This document shows positions 1 through 12,199 of a DNA stretch of 64,000 nt, one piece after another. This DNA comes from Cyrtodaria siliqua. Taxonomy: Eukaryota > Mollusca > Bivalvia > Adapedonta > Hiatellidae. Numbering within the stretch: the stretch's first letter is position 1; every line of letters starts with the position of its first letter. Made by a program: the position numbers and the translations under genes. The notes beneath the pieces are model-generated. The model had not been told where the DNA came from. It searched no databases and was given only the letters and a program-made list of their open reading frames with translations. The stretch spans positions 16,001 through 80,000 of the forward strand of contig JAWPHD010010995.1 of NCBI GenBank assembly GCA_037043455.1. Reading direction: 5' to 3'.

Positions 1-1157
1 GATAAATTCTCCTGCTGAGTTAACTTGAAACAAAAGCAATTATAAGGATAAACTTTTACTGGAGTATCAAATTACCACTCTGCAGTAGCCAATATAAAGT
101 TCAAGTAATTATGTTCCTGTCAAATCTTATAAAACTCACATTGAAATTTGCAGAGATTGAAATGTGTATGTATTTAAAACAGAAGCGAAATATAGTGGAT
201 GGCCAAGAACAATGTCCAGTGGCAGTGAGCTTAGATATGAAATCTGGTGCTCCACAAATTTGAAATTTTGGAGATGTTACATGTATTGTGAAATTTGGAT
301 TCGGTACATGTACTTAAGAGACAACTGACCTTGACACAGGGTCATTTGGAAAGTTATTGGAATAAGAACAATGACATGTATTTAAGTGACCTCAACTCCG
401 ACCCATGATCAGTTGGAGAGCTCGAAGTTATTGGCATTAAGACGGACAATGACAAGGAGGTTATATATGAAATTTGAACACTCTACTCCAAAGAACAAAA
501 ACGTTATAAAAATTTAACGCACTTTAACACATTTTTTCGGGAGACGGTACATGTATTTATGAGGCAACTGACCTTGACACAGGGTCAGTTGGAGGGTGAT
601 ATGTACTGTAATAAGAAGATTATAACCTGTGATGTTATATATGAAATTTGAACACTCTAGTCAAAAGGACTACAAAGTTATAAGAACTTAACGCAAAATT
701 AAACCTTAACAAAAATCTTAACCAAACCCCTAACAAAAATCTTAAGGCTAACATATTGCATTATAACTCTCTTGTCCTTGGGAGTAGAATGTTCAAATTT
801 TGTATTTAATCTCCTGGTCATTGCCCTTCTTAATGCCAATAACTTCCAGCCCTCCATCTGAACCTGGTCGGAGTCAAGGTCACTTAAATACATGTATCAA
901 TATTTGCGTTAAAATTTGGTGACGGTACATGTATTTAAGTGACCTCGAATGGGACACAGTGTCAGTTGGAGGGCTGGAAGTCATTGGCATTAAGACGGAC
1001 AATAACCAGGAGGTTATATATGAAATTTGAACATTTTACTCCCAACGACAAAAAAGTTATAATACAATATGTTGACGCTGTCGAGCCCGCCAACATTAAC
1101 GGCAACAAGTATGTCTAGCTCTTTTTAAGTCTCGCTTTTTTTTAAAAGGCGAGACAA
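1..1157 (+). repeat. Intronic direct and inverted repeats, hairpin-ended element tail
   Basis: Copies of a block containing GGTACATGTATTTAAGTGAC, a CAGTTGGAGGGCTGG stretch and GTTATATATGAAATTTGAAC occur near 300-480, 545-690 and 915-1070. The segment 757-897 is an inverted copy of 917-1057, so the pair could fold back. The block ends at 1122-1155 with GTCTCGC...GGCGAGAC followed by AAAAA. The same hairpin tail closes the array at 51113-52014, so this is probably the same family. The gene strand is minus, so the element lies antisense in the last intron seen. Confidence 0.6.
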
Positions 1158-1232
1158 AAACTGAATATTGACATGCATGTTTACCAACGAAAGTGTCAAG
1201 ATAAATTAGTCAATTATCGGTGATGTACGTAC

Positions 1233-1385
1233 CTTCATCTTTTTCTCCACAGTTTGTCTGACGTCCAAGCCATTGCCATCTTCCTCCTGGTCGATAAATG
1301 TTTCATCTTCCACGTCTGAATCCTCATCCAGCAAGGGGAGGAAACTCAGGGGACCATCTGTGTCGGACCAGCCCACAATATCCAC
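1233..1385 (-). CDS. TRANK1: TRANK1-like gene, exon m (most 3' exon in window)
   Basis: This 153-nt phase 0 exon encodes 51 residues: VDIVGWSDTDGPLSFLPLL, then an acidic stretch DEDSDVEDETFIDQEEDG, and RQTVEKKMK. The acceptor is CTTATACAG|GTGGAT and the donor ATGAAG|GTACGT. There is no stop codon, so the remaining helicase motifs continue to the left of the window. The acceptor and exon start are copied about nine more times in the intron as a 77-bp minisatellite (1386-2127). Choosing the 1385 acceptor keeps phase 0 with exon l and an open frame. Confidence 0.85.
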
Positions 1386-2127
1386 CTGTATAAGGAATTG
1401 GTGAATAGTAAGGGAAGGAAACTCAGGGGACCATTTGTTTCTGACCAGCCCACAATATCCACCTGTATAAGGAATTGGTGAATAGTAAGGGGAGGAAATT
1501 CAGGGGACCATTTGTTTCAGACCAGACCTCAATATCCACCTGTATAAGGAATTGGTGAATAGTAAGTGTGGGGGGGGGGGGGGGGGGGGGGCAGGGGACC
1601 ATCTGTGTCGGACCAGCCCGCAATATCCACCTGTATAAGGAATTGGTGAATAGTAAGGGGAGAAAACTCAGGGGACCATCTGTGTCAGACCTTCCCACAA
1701 TATCCACCTATATAAGGCATTGGTGAATAGTAAGGGGAGAAAACTCTGGGGACCATCTGTGTCCCACATTATCCACCTGTATAAGGCATTGATGAATAGT
1801 AAGGGAAGAAAACTCTGGGGACCATATGTGTCAGACAAGTCCGCAATATCCACCTGTATAAGGAATTAGTGAATAGTAAGGGGAGGAAAGTCAGGGGACC
1901 ATCTGTGTCAGACCAGCCTGCAATATCCACCTCTATAAGGAATTGGTGAATAGTAAGGGGAGGAAAGTCAGGGGACCATCTGTGTCAGACCAGCCCTCAA
2001 TATCCACTTGTATAAGGCATTGGTAAATAGTAAGCAGAGGAAAGTCAGGGGACCATCTGTGTCGGACCAGCACGCAATATCCACATGTATAAGGAATTGG
2101 TAAATAGTAAGGGGAGGAAAGTCAGTC
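1338..2127 (-). repeat. 77-bp minisatellite grown from the acceptor of exon m
   Basis: Ten copies of the acceptor-plus-exon-start unit have the phrase 'acctgtat' at 1384, 1461, 1538, 1629, 1706, 1775, 1852, 1929, 2006 and 2083. Most are exactly 77 bp apart. On the minus strand each unit reads TTATACAG|GTGGATATTG and then the exon sequence. The copies nearest the exon keep AG; the most distant have CAAG|T or CATG. A run of more than 20 G's sits in one unit near 1567-1591. Confidence 0.9.
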
Positions 2128-2779
2128 ATATTTCTCGGTCACAGAAATTCTCGGTCACAGAAAGAGCCGAAGTACCGGTATGGACCCAAACGTACCGCCC
2201 AAGCGAAATACCTGTGTTAACCAGTATACCGCGCACCTATAACACTTTATATATAAAACATTACCGGAAAGTTTGAATTTAAATTTTAGCAGACATTTGA
2301 AATTTGGCGGCGAAAGGGCTATTAATAGTTTATGGGAAAGCTTCTAAAAGGATTAAACAATGGCTAATTAAAGCTGCTTTATCAAATCAGTATTAAATAT
2401 TTGCATTTCTATTCAGGCCAGGAAAATCTGTTTCTGAGTTACTCGTACTATGTAATATTTGAATGGCCAAATTAATAAATTGTTAAAGAATTTATCTGAA
2501 TTTCTATTCGTCCTGCATCAATGAGCACTCGTCATGGCGAGCAGACATGGAATTTTCGTGCCATGCTATTAAAGACCATTGATTCTTACTGCACTACAAT
2601 ACTCTATGAATTACAAGAGGGTGTGTCTAAATGAACTGAAATTTGTTCTATTTTTAGTAACATGAATGTAATACCATCCAGGAATGAATGTATACAGTTT
2701 TATTAGTATTATTAACTCCATACTTTGAGATGGCATGTTTTATAAATAGATTAAGTGTCGCTTCTCATTTCACCCCTAC
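2128..2779. other. Intron, nothing recognised
   Basis: AT-rich single-copy-looking intron between exons l and m. I see no open frame with coding character and no repeat shared with the rest of the window. Confidence 0.5.
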
Positions 2780-3168
2780 CATAAGACTTCCATCGTCTTT
2801 TCTTTCAAAGAAGTATGGTGGACCAATCGAAGCATCCAACATTAGAAGAAGCTGCCTCGACGTGAGGAACAGCGGGTATGAGTAGTCGTCCACGTCCTGG
2901 AAGCGGCTGGGCAGGTTGTCTTCCTCGTGCCACACGTGACCTGCCATCAGGTTGTCCGCTTGACTCAGCTCGTGGAAGTTCTTCTGAACCTCGCGGCACA
3001 ACCAGGCATTCTTCGAGATGAACAACTGATGCAGGTGGTCATACTGGTCACCGATTGGTTGCTCAGGTGTGGAGCCAGAGTTCAAAAGGTCGTCACACGA
3101 AGATCCACAAGCACCATTATCATCGTTTTCTTGTACTTCTTGTACTTCATCCTCTTTCTCACCTTCAT
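2780..3168 (-). CDS. TRANK1: TRANK1-like gene, exon l (helicase motif Ia region)
   Basis: This 389-nt exon encodes about 130 residues. It opens with an acidic run (EGEKEDEVQEVQENDD), then has YDHLHQLFISKNAWLCREVQ (the motif Ia-like strand 'QLFxSKNxxLCxEV') and RFQDVDDYSYPLFLTSRQLL, then MLDASIGPPYFFERKDDG. These blocks are typical of TRANK1-like helicases. The acceptor is AAAATATTTCAG|ATGAAG and the donor TTATG|GTAGGG, phase 0. No stop codon is present. Confidence 0.92.
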
Positions 3169-3767
3169 CTGAAATATTTTACTTAAATTATTACATTTGG
3201 TTGCTCCTTAGCACAACTAGAACTATCATTGAAGGTGATGAATACTTTCGCTGCTTTTTGATCAGTTGTTACGTGTATATGAAGTTTGGGAACAAACCAA
3301 GTAAGAAGAACGTGTTATGCGACGCGATGGGAAAAATATGTGGAATGTGTGAATGCATGGTCCCATTCACTTTGTGAAAGCAGGGTTATAATAATGATTC
3401 TATGTCCCACTTAGCCTCGGTCACCTCATCGCAGATTTCTCCACTGCTAAAATGGAACGTAAATAATGGTCTTATCAGATTGACAAATCTTCACTTTTGG
3501 GGCTAAATTTCATAGAACTTATCCATGACTCACTTCTGAGGGCAAACTATGTAATTGTGTAAGGTGACAAACGATGTCAAACAGTGCAACTTGTGCATTA
3601 AATATTATTTATAACATTATGGCCCAGAGAAAGAAAGACACGACATACAGATGCATACATGGAAGAATATATGAACCGATAAGGTGGTAACTATATGCTA
3701 AAACTTTCATGGGGCATAAAAAGACATCTTTATTCTCGTGGAAACAGAAACAGTGTAGCAAGTATAC
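3169..3767. other. Intron, nothing recognised
   Basis: 599-bp AT-rich intron between exons k and l. The short open frames here run through the splice sites of the true exons and are not independent genes. Confidence 0.6.
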
Positions 3768-3908
3768 CTGATAATTCCTCATCTGAGTCCAGCTGATCGT
3801 GTATAAGCTCGACACACTTTGGCAACAGTGGGGCGTCCGCTTCCTTAGCCTTGCTCCAATAGGAGTGGAACTGACTCCATAGTCTATATAGACAGCACGT
3901 GGTCTTGC
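3768..3908 (-). CDS. TRANK1: TRANK1-like gene, exon k (Walker A continuation)
   Basis: This 141-nt phase 1 to phase 1 exon encodes about 47 residues. KTTCCLYRLWSQFHSYWSK completes the ATP-binding loop (GRSGTGKTT) and continues into the following helix. Then comes PLLPKCVELIHDQLDSDEEL. K and T of GKT are the residues expected to contact ATP phosphates and Mg. The acceptor is GTTTGTTTCAG|GCAAG and the donor ATCAG|GTATAC. Confidence 0.93.
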
Positions 3909-4438
3909 CTGAAACAAACAAGTGTTAAAATCTGTGTAAATTATGAGATAACCATGTTAAAATGTTCAATCCGAGACGGTATATTGAGTGGTTTTATGCT
4001 CTGAGAAATTCGTTTGATCGTGACACGATAGAATGTAAAACCAAAAAGTACCATCCCAGATTGCAATATTAGCATTGTTTTATCTCAATTTTAATTCTTG
4101 ACCATTTGAAAGCCAAAAATATAAAAATAAAATCTTAACCTCCACACTTATTTTTCCTAAAACTCAAATTCATGGCTGCTGGCATTTTGTTGACATCCAA
4201 AGATATTGACTGTTTTGAAGTTATGTGATGTCACACACTTTTCAGACAGTAAATCATGCTTTTTATGGCCGTAAATTTAGTTTTCACTTATTATATTTCC
4301 AACAATAATACGAACATTACAAATGTACATTATTAATGCACATTCTGCACTGCATTACAATACAAACATTGGGCGATTGTTTTATACAGCATCAATGTCA
4401 ATACGGAATACAAAGTACTTTTACTGAACCCAGCTTAC
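3909..4438. other. Intron inside the Walker A codon, nothing else recognised
   Basis: 530-bp AT-rich intron that splits the glycine codon of GRSGTGKT between exons j and k. No repeat or RNA gene is seen in it. Confidence 0.6.
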
Positions 4439-4649
4439 CTGTGCCACTACGACCCAGAAGCAATATTGGAGCCTTGGACCTCAGGTTGATGATGTCGTGC
4501 TCGAGGTCCGTGACCTTGAACGGAAAGTCGACCTTGGTCTCTATGTTCTGCAGCACGTGGCTCACCAGGGCCGTGGAGAACGAGTAGAACTTGAGGATGT
4601 GGTACTCTGTGTCATTCGCGCTGGCAGGTGGGGAGTAATGCTGCATCTC
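4439..4649 (-). CDS. TRANK1: TRANK1-like gene, exon j (up to the Walker A motif)
   Basis: This 211-nt exon runs phase 0 to phase 1 and encodes about 70 residues. MQHYSPPASANDTEYHILKF leads to KVTDLEHDIINLRSKAPI and ILLLGRSGTG, the beginning of the Walker A loop of a UvrD-like superfamily 1 helicase. The acceptor is TCTTATTTCAG|GAGATG and the donor CACAG|GTAAGC. The intron cuts the last glycine codon of GRSGTG. The intron 5' of this exon is 10.7 kb. Confidence 0.93.
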
Positions 4650-4766
4650 CTGAAATAAGATGTCATTCCTTTACACACATCATCAACAAACAAGTGAAGC
4701 ACCAGCAGTGGTATGAACGTCAAGATTGCGAATTAAACATTTTAACTGAAAAAATCTTAGTAACAA

Positions 4767-7700
4767 GAGGGCCAAAATGGCCCTAAATCGATCACCTGAG
4801 GACCTTTGCAATGATGAAAAAATTGTCCTCTCGCAAATGCTGATTGAAGATGTTTTCAAGTCTTTCCTTATGTAAATCTATGTAAAAACATGCAAAATCT
4901 CTACATACAAACTTTGGACCCAGGGGTTGCAGCCATCTTTGATCCCAGGGAATTCAAATGAGCAAACTTGATAGACCAGGGGTTAGCAATCATTAATACT
5001 AATCAAGAACAAGAAAACAAGAGGGCATGTGGATGCTCTACAAGCTAAAATGGCTCTTATATCAAGGGGTTTCATCATACACAACAACACCCTCAACTGA
5101 AATTTAAACCCACAACTCAATGCTAACAATTTAAAACAAGATTTTTTAAGTTTTCCCTATAAGACATGCAAAATCTTTATATACAAACTTTAGAAAAATT
5201 AACAAAAGAAAAAACGCATCCAAACAGGAAACAATAATAACAAGAGGTCAATGACCTTGAAGCTCTACTGATAGGTTTTGATAGCTAGATCAGCATTCCT
5301 GTGAAGTTTCATGAAAATCTGTCAAGTAGTTTCAGAGGAGTAGTCGCTACAAGTTTTTACTACATAACTCTTTGTAAACAAAGCGGCAGCCATGTTTAAT
5401 GTTGAATCTAAATAATTTTGAACAAGGACCAACATCATGTCATGCTGATCATTTTAGAAAAAGTCCCATATCGATATCACTTATAGTTTTCAAGAAGTAG
5501 TCGCTACAATTTTGTTTTTTAAAAATCTATTTTTAGCCATGAAATTCTAGCCAACCTCAAATTTTGCTAGGATCAACTAGACATCAAGAACAACATTTCT
5601 GTTAAGTTTCATGAAAATCATTTAAGTAGTTTCAGAGGAGTAGTCGCTACAAGTATTTACTATATAATTCTATGTAAACAAAGATGGTCGTTGGCAGCCA
5701 TGTTTAAAGACGAATCAAAATGATTTTCGACAAGGACCAACATCATGTTATGCTGAACATTTTATAAAAAGTCCCATATCAATATCAGTTAGTTTTCAAG
5801 AAGTAGTTGCTACAAACTTGTTTTTTAAAAATCTATTTTTAGTCGTGGCGGCCATCTGGAATATCTGGCCGACCTGACATTTGCTAGGATCAACTAGACA
5901 TCAAAAGCAACATTCCTGTGAAGTTTCATGAAAATCCGTCAAGTAGTTTCAGAGTAGTCGCTACAGGATTTTACTATATAACTCTTTGTAAACAAAGATG
6001 GCCACTGGCAGCCATGTTTAATGTAGAATCAAAATGATTTTCGACAAGGACTTACATCATGTCATGCTGATCATTTTATAAAATGTCCCATATCAATATA
6101 ACTTACAGTTTTCAAGAAGTAGTTGCTACAATCTTGTTTTTTAAAAATATATTTTTAGCCGTGGCAGCCATCTAGAATATCCTGCCGACATGAATTTTTG
6201 CTACGATCAACTAGACATCAAGAGCAACATTCCTGCTAAGTTTCATGAAATTCCATCTAGTAGTTTCAGAGGAGTAGTCGCCACAACTTTTTCCTGTGTA
6301 ACTTTATGCAAACAAAGATGGCCACCGGCAGCCATGTTTGAATTTCAATCAAAATGAACTTTGGTTAGGACCAACTACATGTCGTGGCAGTCAGTTTGGT
6401 AAAGGCTCCAAATCAATATCACCTATGGTTTATAAGAATTAGTCGCCACAAAATCGCATTTTTAAAATCTATCCATCTTGAATTTTTACGGCCGACCTGA
6501 ATTTTTGCTAGGATCAACTAGAGACCAAGAGCAACATTCCTGTCAAGTTTCACGAAATTCCAAAGAGTAGTTTCAGGAGTAGTCGACACAAAAAAAGTTT
6601 ACTGACGGACGACACACCACGGCATAAGCTCTGCTGATCTTTGATCAATCAAGCTAAAAATGAAGAATTAAAAAAAAAAAGAGTATACCTCCAGTGGTAT
6701 TTGAACCCACAGCCCTAGCTTCCCAGTGTACAAGAAGTAATTCAAAGATTTTTCTATGGTGACAATCTTGGATGTCAGATGTCACGTTTAACTTATTTTA
6801 ACAAATTTGAAAAACATTCATCTAAGGATCATCAATGTGAAGTTTGGTCAAAAAACCAAGCTGCTGTTTCTGAGAAGACGATTTTTTGAAGATTATCCCT
6901 AAATATGTCAACGTAAAACATGTGACCCCTGGGGCGGGCCAAATGTGACCACCCCAGGATCATCATTTGAACAAGCTTGGTAGAGGACCATAAACTTATA
7001 GTAAATGCAAAATATTAGTTTCAGAAGAATATTTTTTAAGTATTTCCCTATACAAGTCTATGTAAAACATTAGACACCTGGGGCGGGCCAAATGTGACCC
7101 AAGGGTTACCATTTGAACAAGCTTGGTAAAGGACCATAAGTCTATAACAAATGCAAAACATTAAACCTCTGGCTCTTATAATTTCAGAGAAAAAGAATTT
7201 AAGTTTTCCCTATATAAGTCTATGTAAAACATGCAAAATCTTTACATACAAACTTTAGAAAAATTAAACAAAAGAATAACGCATCCAAACAGAAAAATGA
7301 TAACAAAAATGAAGAATAAAAAAACACAAAAAAAACACACACCTCAAATGGGATTTGAACCCACGGCCTTAGCTTTCCAGTGTACGAGAAGTAATTTAAA
7401 GATTTTTCTACGGCCGCCATCTTGGATGTCGTGTTTACCTAATTTTAACAAATTTGAAAAACATTCACCTAAGGATTCAATGTGTAGTTTGGTCAAAATT
7501 GACCAAACCGTTTCCGAGAAGAAGAGTTTTTAAAAAAAAATCCCAATAAGTCTTTGTAAAATATGTGACCTCTGGGGCGGGGCCAAATGTGACCCCAGGA
7601 TCACCATTTGAACAGGCTTTGTAGAGGACCATAAGCTTATAGTAAATGAACAATATTAAACCTCCGGCTCTTGTAGTTTTTAATTTTTTAATTTGTTTTC

Positions 7701-8566
7701 CTATATAAGTCTATGTAAAATTGTGACCACGAGGGCGCGGCCAAATTTGACACCAGGGTCAACATTTGAATAAATTTAGTAGAGGACCATAGGCTGATGC
7801 TACATGTAATACATGAGAGCTCTGTGCCTTGTGGTTTCAGAGAACTTGATAGTCTAGGCATTGGCAATCACTTTAAAAGAAAAATTGTCGAAATCTGTCC
7901 ATTTTGATTATTCGACGATAATAAAAAACACAAATTTGATAGAGGCCAACCCAAGAAACATGTAAATGATATTTCACTGGAATGGATTAAGTGGTTTCGG
8001 TGGAGATGTCATTTGAAATCTCTTGAATCTGACCTTATATTAGCCATGGCGGCCATCTTGGATGACTGACGGCCGGGAAAAACACAAATCTGAGGAGGAC
8101 TATCCCAAAGATCATTGTGATTAAATTTCATCAAAATCCTTCAAGCGGTTTAAGAGAAGATGTCATTTTCAGCCTTTTCCTATAGAACTCTATGTAAACT
8201 TTGGGTTGATGTGGTGGCCATTTTGATTATTCGACAATAACGAAAAACACAAACTTGATAGAAGCCAACCCAAGGAACATGTATATGATATTTCACTAGA
8301 ATGGAACAAGTGGTTTCGGAGATGTTGTTTGAAATTTCCCTAAATTTGACCTAATTTTAGCCATGGTGGCCATCTTGGAAGACTGGCGGCCATGAAAAAC
8401 ATAAATCTGAGAGAGGGCTTCCTAAGTAACATTGTGATAAAGTTTCATCAAAATCCTTCAAGCGGTTTCAGAGAAGATGTCAATTTTACAAAAAATTTAA
8501 CAGACGGACAGATGGACGAAAAGTGATTGCATAAGCTCGCCTGGCCTTTTGCCAGTAGAACTAAAA
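4767..8566 (+). mobile_element. Composite tandem-monomer element (C-type head, B-type tail), interrupted
   Basis: It starts after ACAA with the hairpin AGGGCC-AAAAT-GGCCCT. It runs through units with 'tatgtaaaacatg...ccaaatgtgaccc...ttgaacaagcttgg', then through units of another type ('gatagaggccaaccc...ggcggccat'). It closes near 8566 with a CTGGCC-TTTT-GCCAG hairpin and AGAACTAAAA. A second element (5244-6657) is inserted in it. A start-like motif at 5029 (ACAAGAGGGCATGTGG) may mark a second nested head. No protein-coding capacity. Exact family membership and the internal boundary near 7880 are uncertain. Confidence 0.6.
5244..6657 (+). mobile_element. Family A tandem-monomer element, complete, with empty site
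   Basis: It begins GAGGTCAATGACC after ACAA (stem AGGTC/GACCT), then GAAGCTCTACTGAT. It holds about four ~320-bp monomers with AGTAGTCGCTACAA and GGCCATCTTGAATTT motifs. It ends with a CTGATC-TTT-GATCAA hairpin and AAGCTAA. The paralogous stretch 7240-7330 is the same host sequence without the insert: ...GATAACAA then AAATGAAGAA. The insertion therefore made no target-site duplication. Confidence 0.75.
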
Positions 8567-9107
8567 GCATTACTATCGTCTAAAACTAAAATCCTGTTTT
8601 GAAAAATGTGGCTTAGTAAAATAATAAAATTGTTTTATAAGAAATCTATCAGATTTTTTTCATACGAAGGACTGTGTACATGTGTGTACGAAAATATATA
8701 GATTCTGTAAACCAATAGAAGTGTATATCTAACAATTAATAAATATGTATGTACACATTTTGTAACATGTAATTCGCAAAAAGGAAAAAATGTTATTTTC
8801 GTTTACATTAAATCCTGAGACTTGAGCGACCAGATCAAAATTTATTGTGAATAGAGATTGAATTGAACACATGTTTTAGTATATATATGAGTAATTGGAT
8901 TATTTTAATCAAAGGTACATGCAGGTCACCTTTCAGTGACTTTATGTTCATTTTTCATAATATATACATTATTTGTTCAACATTCAATGGGAAATGATGG
9001 GAAATGATGAATTTAACGATTTTGCTTCCGACCTGAAATCAGGGCAGAATTTGCTAACGGGAAATTCAGCTTGGCAATTTAACTTTGGCATCGAGTCAAA
9101 ACCTAAA
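8567..9107. other. Intron spacer, nothing recognised
   Basis: AT-rich sequence between two repeat elements. A short plus-strand frame beginning at 8973 runs into the following repeat and shows no recognisable family. Confidence 0.4.
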
Positions 9108-9110
9108 CAA

Positions 9111-9810
9111 GAGGCCCAAGAGGACCTGTATCGCTCTACTGGTTATATGGAGTATTTGATGGGAACACGACAACAGCATGCACAACTAGGCTTGGTACTG
9201 ATCATTCCTGCCAAGCTATACTGAAATCCAGCCAGGGGTTCAGGAAAGATTGTCTGGATAAAGTTTTTGTATATTAGGCCATAACTCATTCAACCAGAAC
9301 AGAGCGATGATAGGCTCATCACTACTCATCATCCCTGCTAAAATTCGTTGAATTCAGGAGTTCGGCCAGGAGTTCAGAAGAGGCTAGTCTGGATAAAATT
9401 GGTGTTATCAAAACCTTTAAAGGGCTATAACTCCGCAAAAATCACTCAACTGGAACATGGCGCTGACATGCACAACTAGGCCTGGTACTGATAACCCCTG
9501 CAAAGTTTCACTAAAATCCGGCCAGGGGTTCAGGAGAACTAGTCCGAACAAAATGTGTGTATTAAAAACTTTAAAGGGCCACAACTCCATCAAAAGTCGT
9601 TCAACTGAACTAGGCTTGGTACTGATCATCCCAGCAAAGTTTCATTGAAATCCAGCCAAGGGTTCGGGAGAAATAGTCCAGATAAAGCTTGTGTAGTAAA
9701 ACTTTTAAAGAGCCACAACTAAGCCAAAAATCAATCAAGCGAAACATAGTGATGACACTAGGCCTGGTCATCCCTGATCATCCCTGAAATTCGGCCAGGG
9801 GTTCAGGAAA
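9111..9810 (+). mobile_element. Tandem-monomer element with B-type head (family F)
   Basis: It starts GAGGCCCAAGAGGACC after AAACAA, then CGCTCTACTGG. Degenerate monomers carry 'aggcctggtactgat', GCAAAGTTTCA(C/T)T and 'ccataactcc'. The block ends without a clear tail where the next head begins at 9811. It has no coding capacity. Confidence 0.55.
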
Positions 9811-9907
9811 ACAAGGGCGCCAAATGGCCCTAAATCGATCACCTGAGGATCTTTGCAATGATGAAAAAATTCTCCTCTCGCAAATGCTGATTGAAGATGT
9901 TTTTAAG

Positions 9908-12160
9908 CTGGCAGCACCAATTCGTATACTCCAGTTAATTCTACTGAGGATGATGTTGTTTCCGCACATATCACTCGTGCACTACTTTCAAGGCAGGTGT
10001 AAACGATAAGCAAAATAAACTGCCTACCATGTACTGGATTCCTAAATTACATAAAAATCCGTATAAGGCTCGCTTTATTTCTAATTCTAGTGCCTGCACC
10101 ACAACAAACATCTCCAAACGTTTAACTTCTTGTCCTACTGCACATTAATCTATATTGTGATAAAACTTATTAAAACTCTGGGATTAATTTATTTTGGTCT
10201 ATAAAAAATTCAGGAGACGTTCTTGATAAAATGTTCAGTAAAGGTCAAGTTTCATCAGTAAGTACTTATGACTTCTCTACACTATATACAACCTTACCAC
10301 ATCACCTTATTAAAGACAAGCTAATTTCTCTTATTCAAAAAACATTCGCTAGAGAAAATACTACATTTTTTGCAGGTAATAATATTAAAGCGTTTTGTAC
10401 TAACGGCAGTATAGACAATTATACTCTGTGGACTTGCTATGATGTTGTTTCCGCACATATCACTCGGTGCACTACTTTCAAGGCTGGTGTAAACGAAAAG
10501 CAAAATAAACTGCCTACCATGTACTGGATTCCTAAATTACATAAAAATCCGTATAAGGCTCGCCATATAAAGCACTCATCTTCCTATTAGATAATATTTT
10601 CGTCAGGTATGGTACCACCGTTTATAGACAAATTGTTGGTATCCCTATGGGTACGAACTGTGCACCACTTGTCGCATATTTGTTTTTATTTTGTTACTAA
10701 AGAGATTTCATGCTGAGTCTTTCACCAGATACCCAGGCAGATGTTATTGAAGCTTTTAATGACCTCTCGGTATCTCGATAACATACTGAACATTGACAAC
10801 CCTTTCTGTCCAACTATGGTTGATAATTTTTATCCTAAAGAACTTCAGCTTAATAAAGCTAATATATCTGATAATAACGCTTCTTTTCTTGAGTTAGATC
10901 TCTCGATTGAAAATGGTGAAATAATTAGCAAAATCTATGACAAGAGAGATGATTTTAATTTTGACATTGTTAATTACCCCCACTTGGATGGGGATGTTCC
11001 CCGAGCAACTTCTTATGGGGTGTATGTGTCTCAACTTATTTGTTTTTCAAGAGCTTGTACTCGAGTTGAGGACTTTAATATTCGTAATCTTTGTATAACT
11101 AAACAAGAAATGTCACAGTAAGTGACAAATGCCCCCGAAGGGACCTGTAAGTGTGACCTTGACCTTGACCTTGGAGCAATATAAAACCAACAGATATATT
11201 TTAAAAAAAAATTAAAAAAAAAAAAAAAATCAAAACAAACAATAAAAATGAAATCAAATAAAAAAAAAATAAAAAAAAATAATAAAAAAATTTAAAAAAA
11301 AAAGATTAAAAAATTATTTTTTTTAAAAAAAAAAGAGGTCAAAGACCTTGAAGCTCTACTGATTGAGTTTGATTTCAGGAAGTAGTCGCTACAAACTTGT
11401 TTTTTGAAAATTTATATTTAGCTGTGGCGGCCATCTTGAATTTCCGGCAGACCTGAGATTTTGCTAGGATCAATTAGACGTCAAGAGCAACATTCCTGTG
11501 AAGTTTCATGAAAATCCGTCAAGTAGTTTCAGAGGAATAGTCGCTACAAGTTTTCATTATATAACTCTATGTAAACAAAGATGGCCGCTGACAGCCATAT
11601 TTAACATCGAATCAAAACGATTTTTGACAAGGACCAACACCATGTCATGCTGATCATTTTTGAAAATTTATTTTTAGCCGTGGCGGCCATCTTGAATTTC
11701 TAGCCGACCTGAAATTTTGCTCAATTAGACATCAAGAGCAACATTCGTGTGAAGTTTCATGAAAATCCGTCGAGTAGTTTCAGAGAAGTAGTCGCTACAA
11801 GTTTAAAAACCTATTTTTAGATTTGGCGGCCATCTTGGATTTCACATCAACATGAATTTTTGCTAGGATCATCTAGACTTCATGGGCAACATTTCTGTAA
11901 AGTTTCATGAAAATCCATTCAGTAGTTTCAGAGGAGTAGTCGCTACAAAAAAAAGTTTACGGACAGACAGACAGACAGACAGATGGACGACGGACGACGC
12001 ACCACAAAATAATGTGATCGCCAAAATAATCAAGAAATGTCACAGTAAGTGACAGACCTGTAAGTGTGACCTTGACCTTAGATCAATATGAAACCAACAG
12101 ATATATTTAAAAAAAAAAATAAAAAATCAATCAAACAAACAATAAAAATCAAACCAAATC

Positions 12161-12199
<39 letters not shown>

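Noticed and set aside
7341..7385. tRNA gene on the minus strand (TGGGATTTGAACCC box)
   Set aside because: Only a T-arm-like box; no acceptor, D or anticodon arms can be paired. Treated as SINE-derived remnant.
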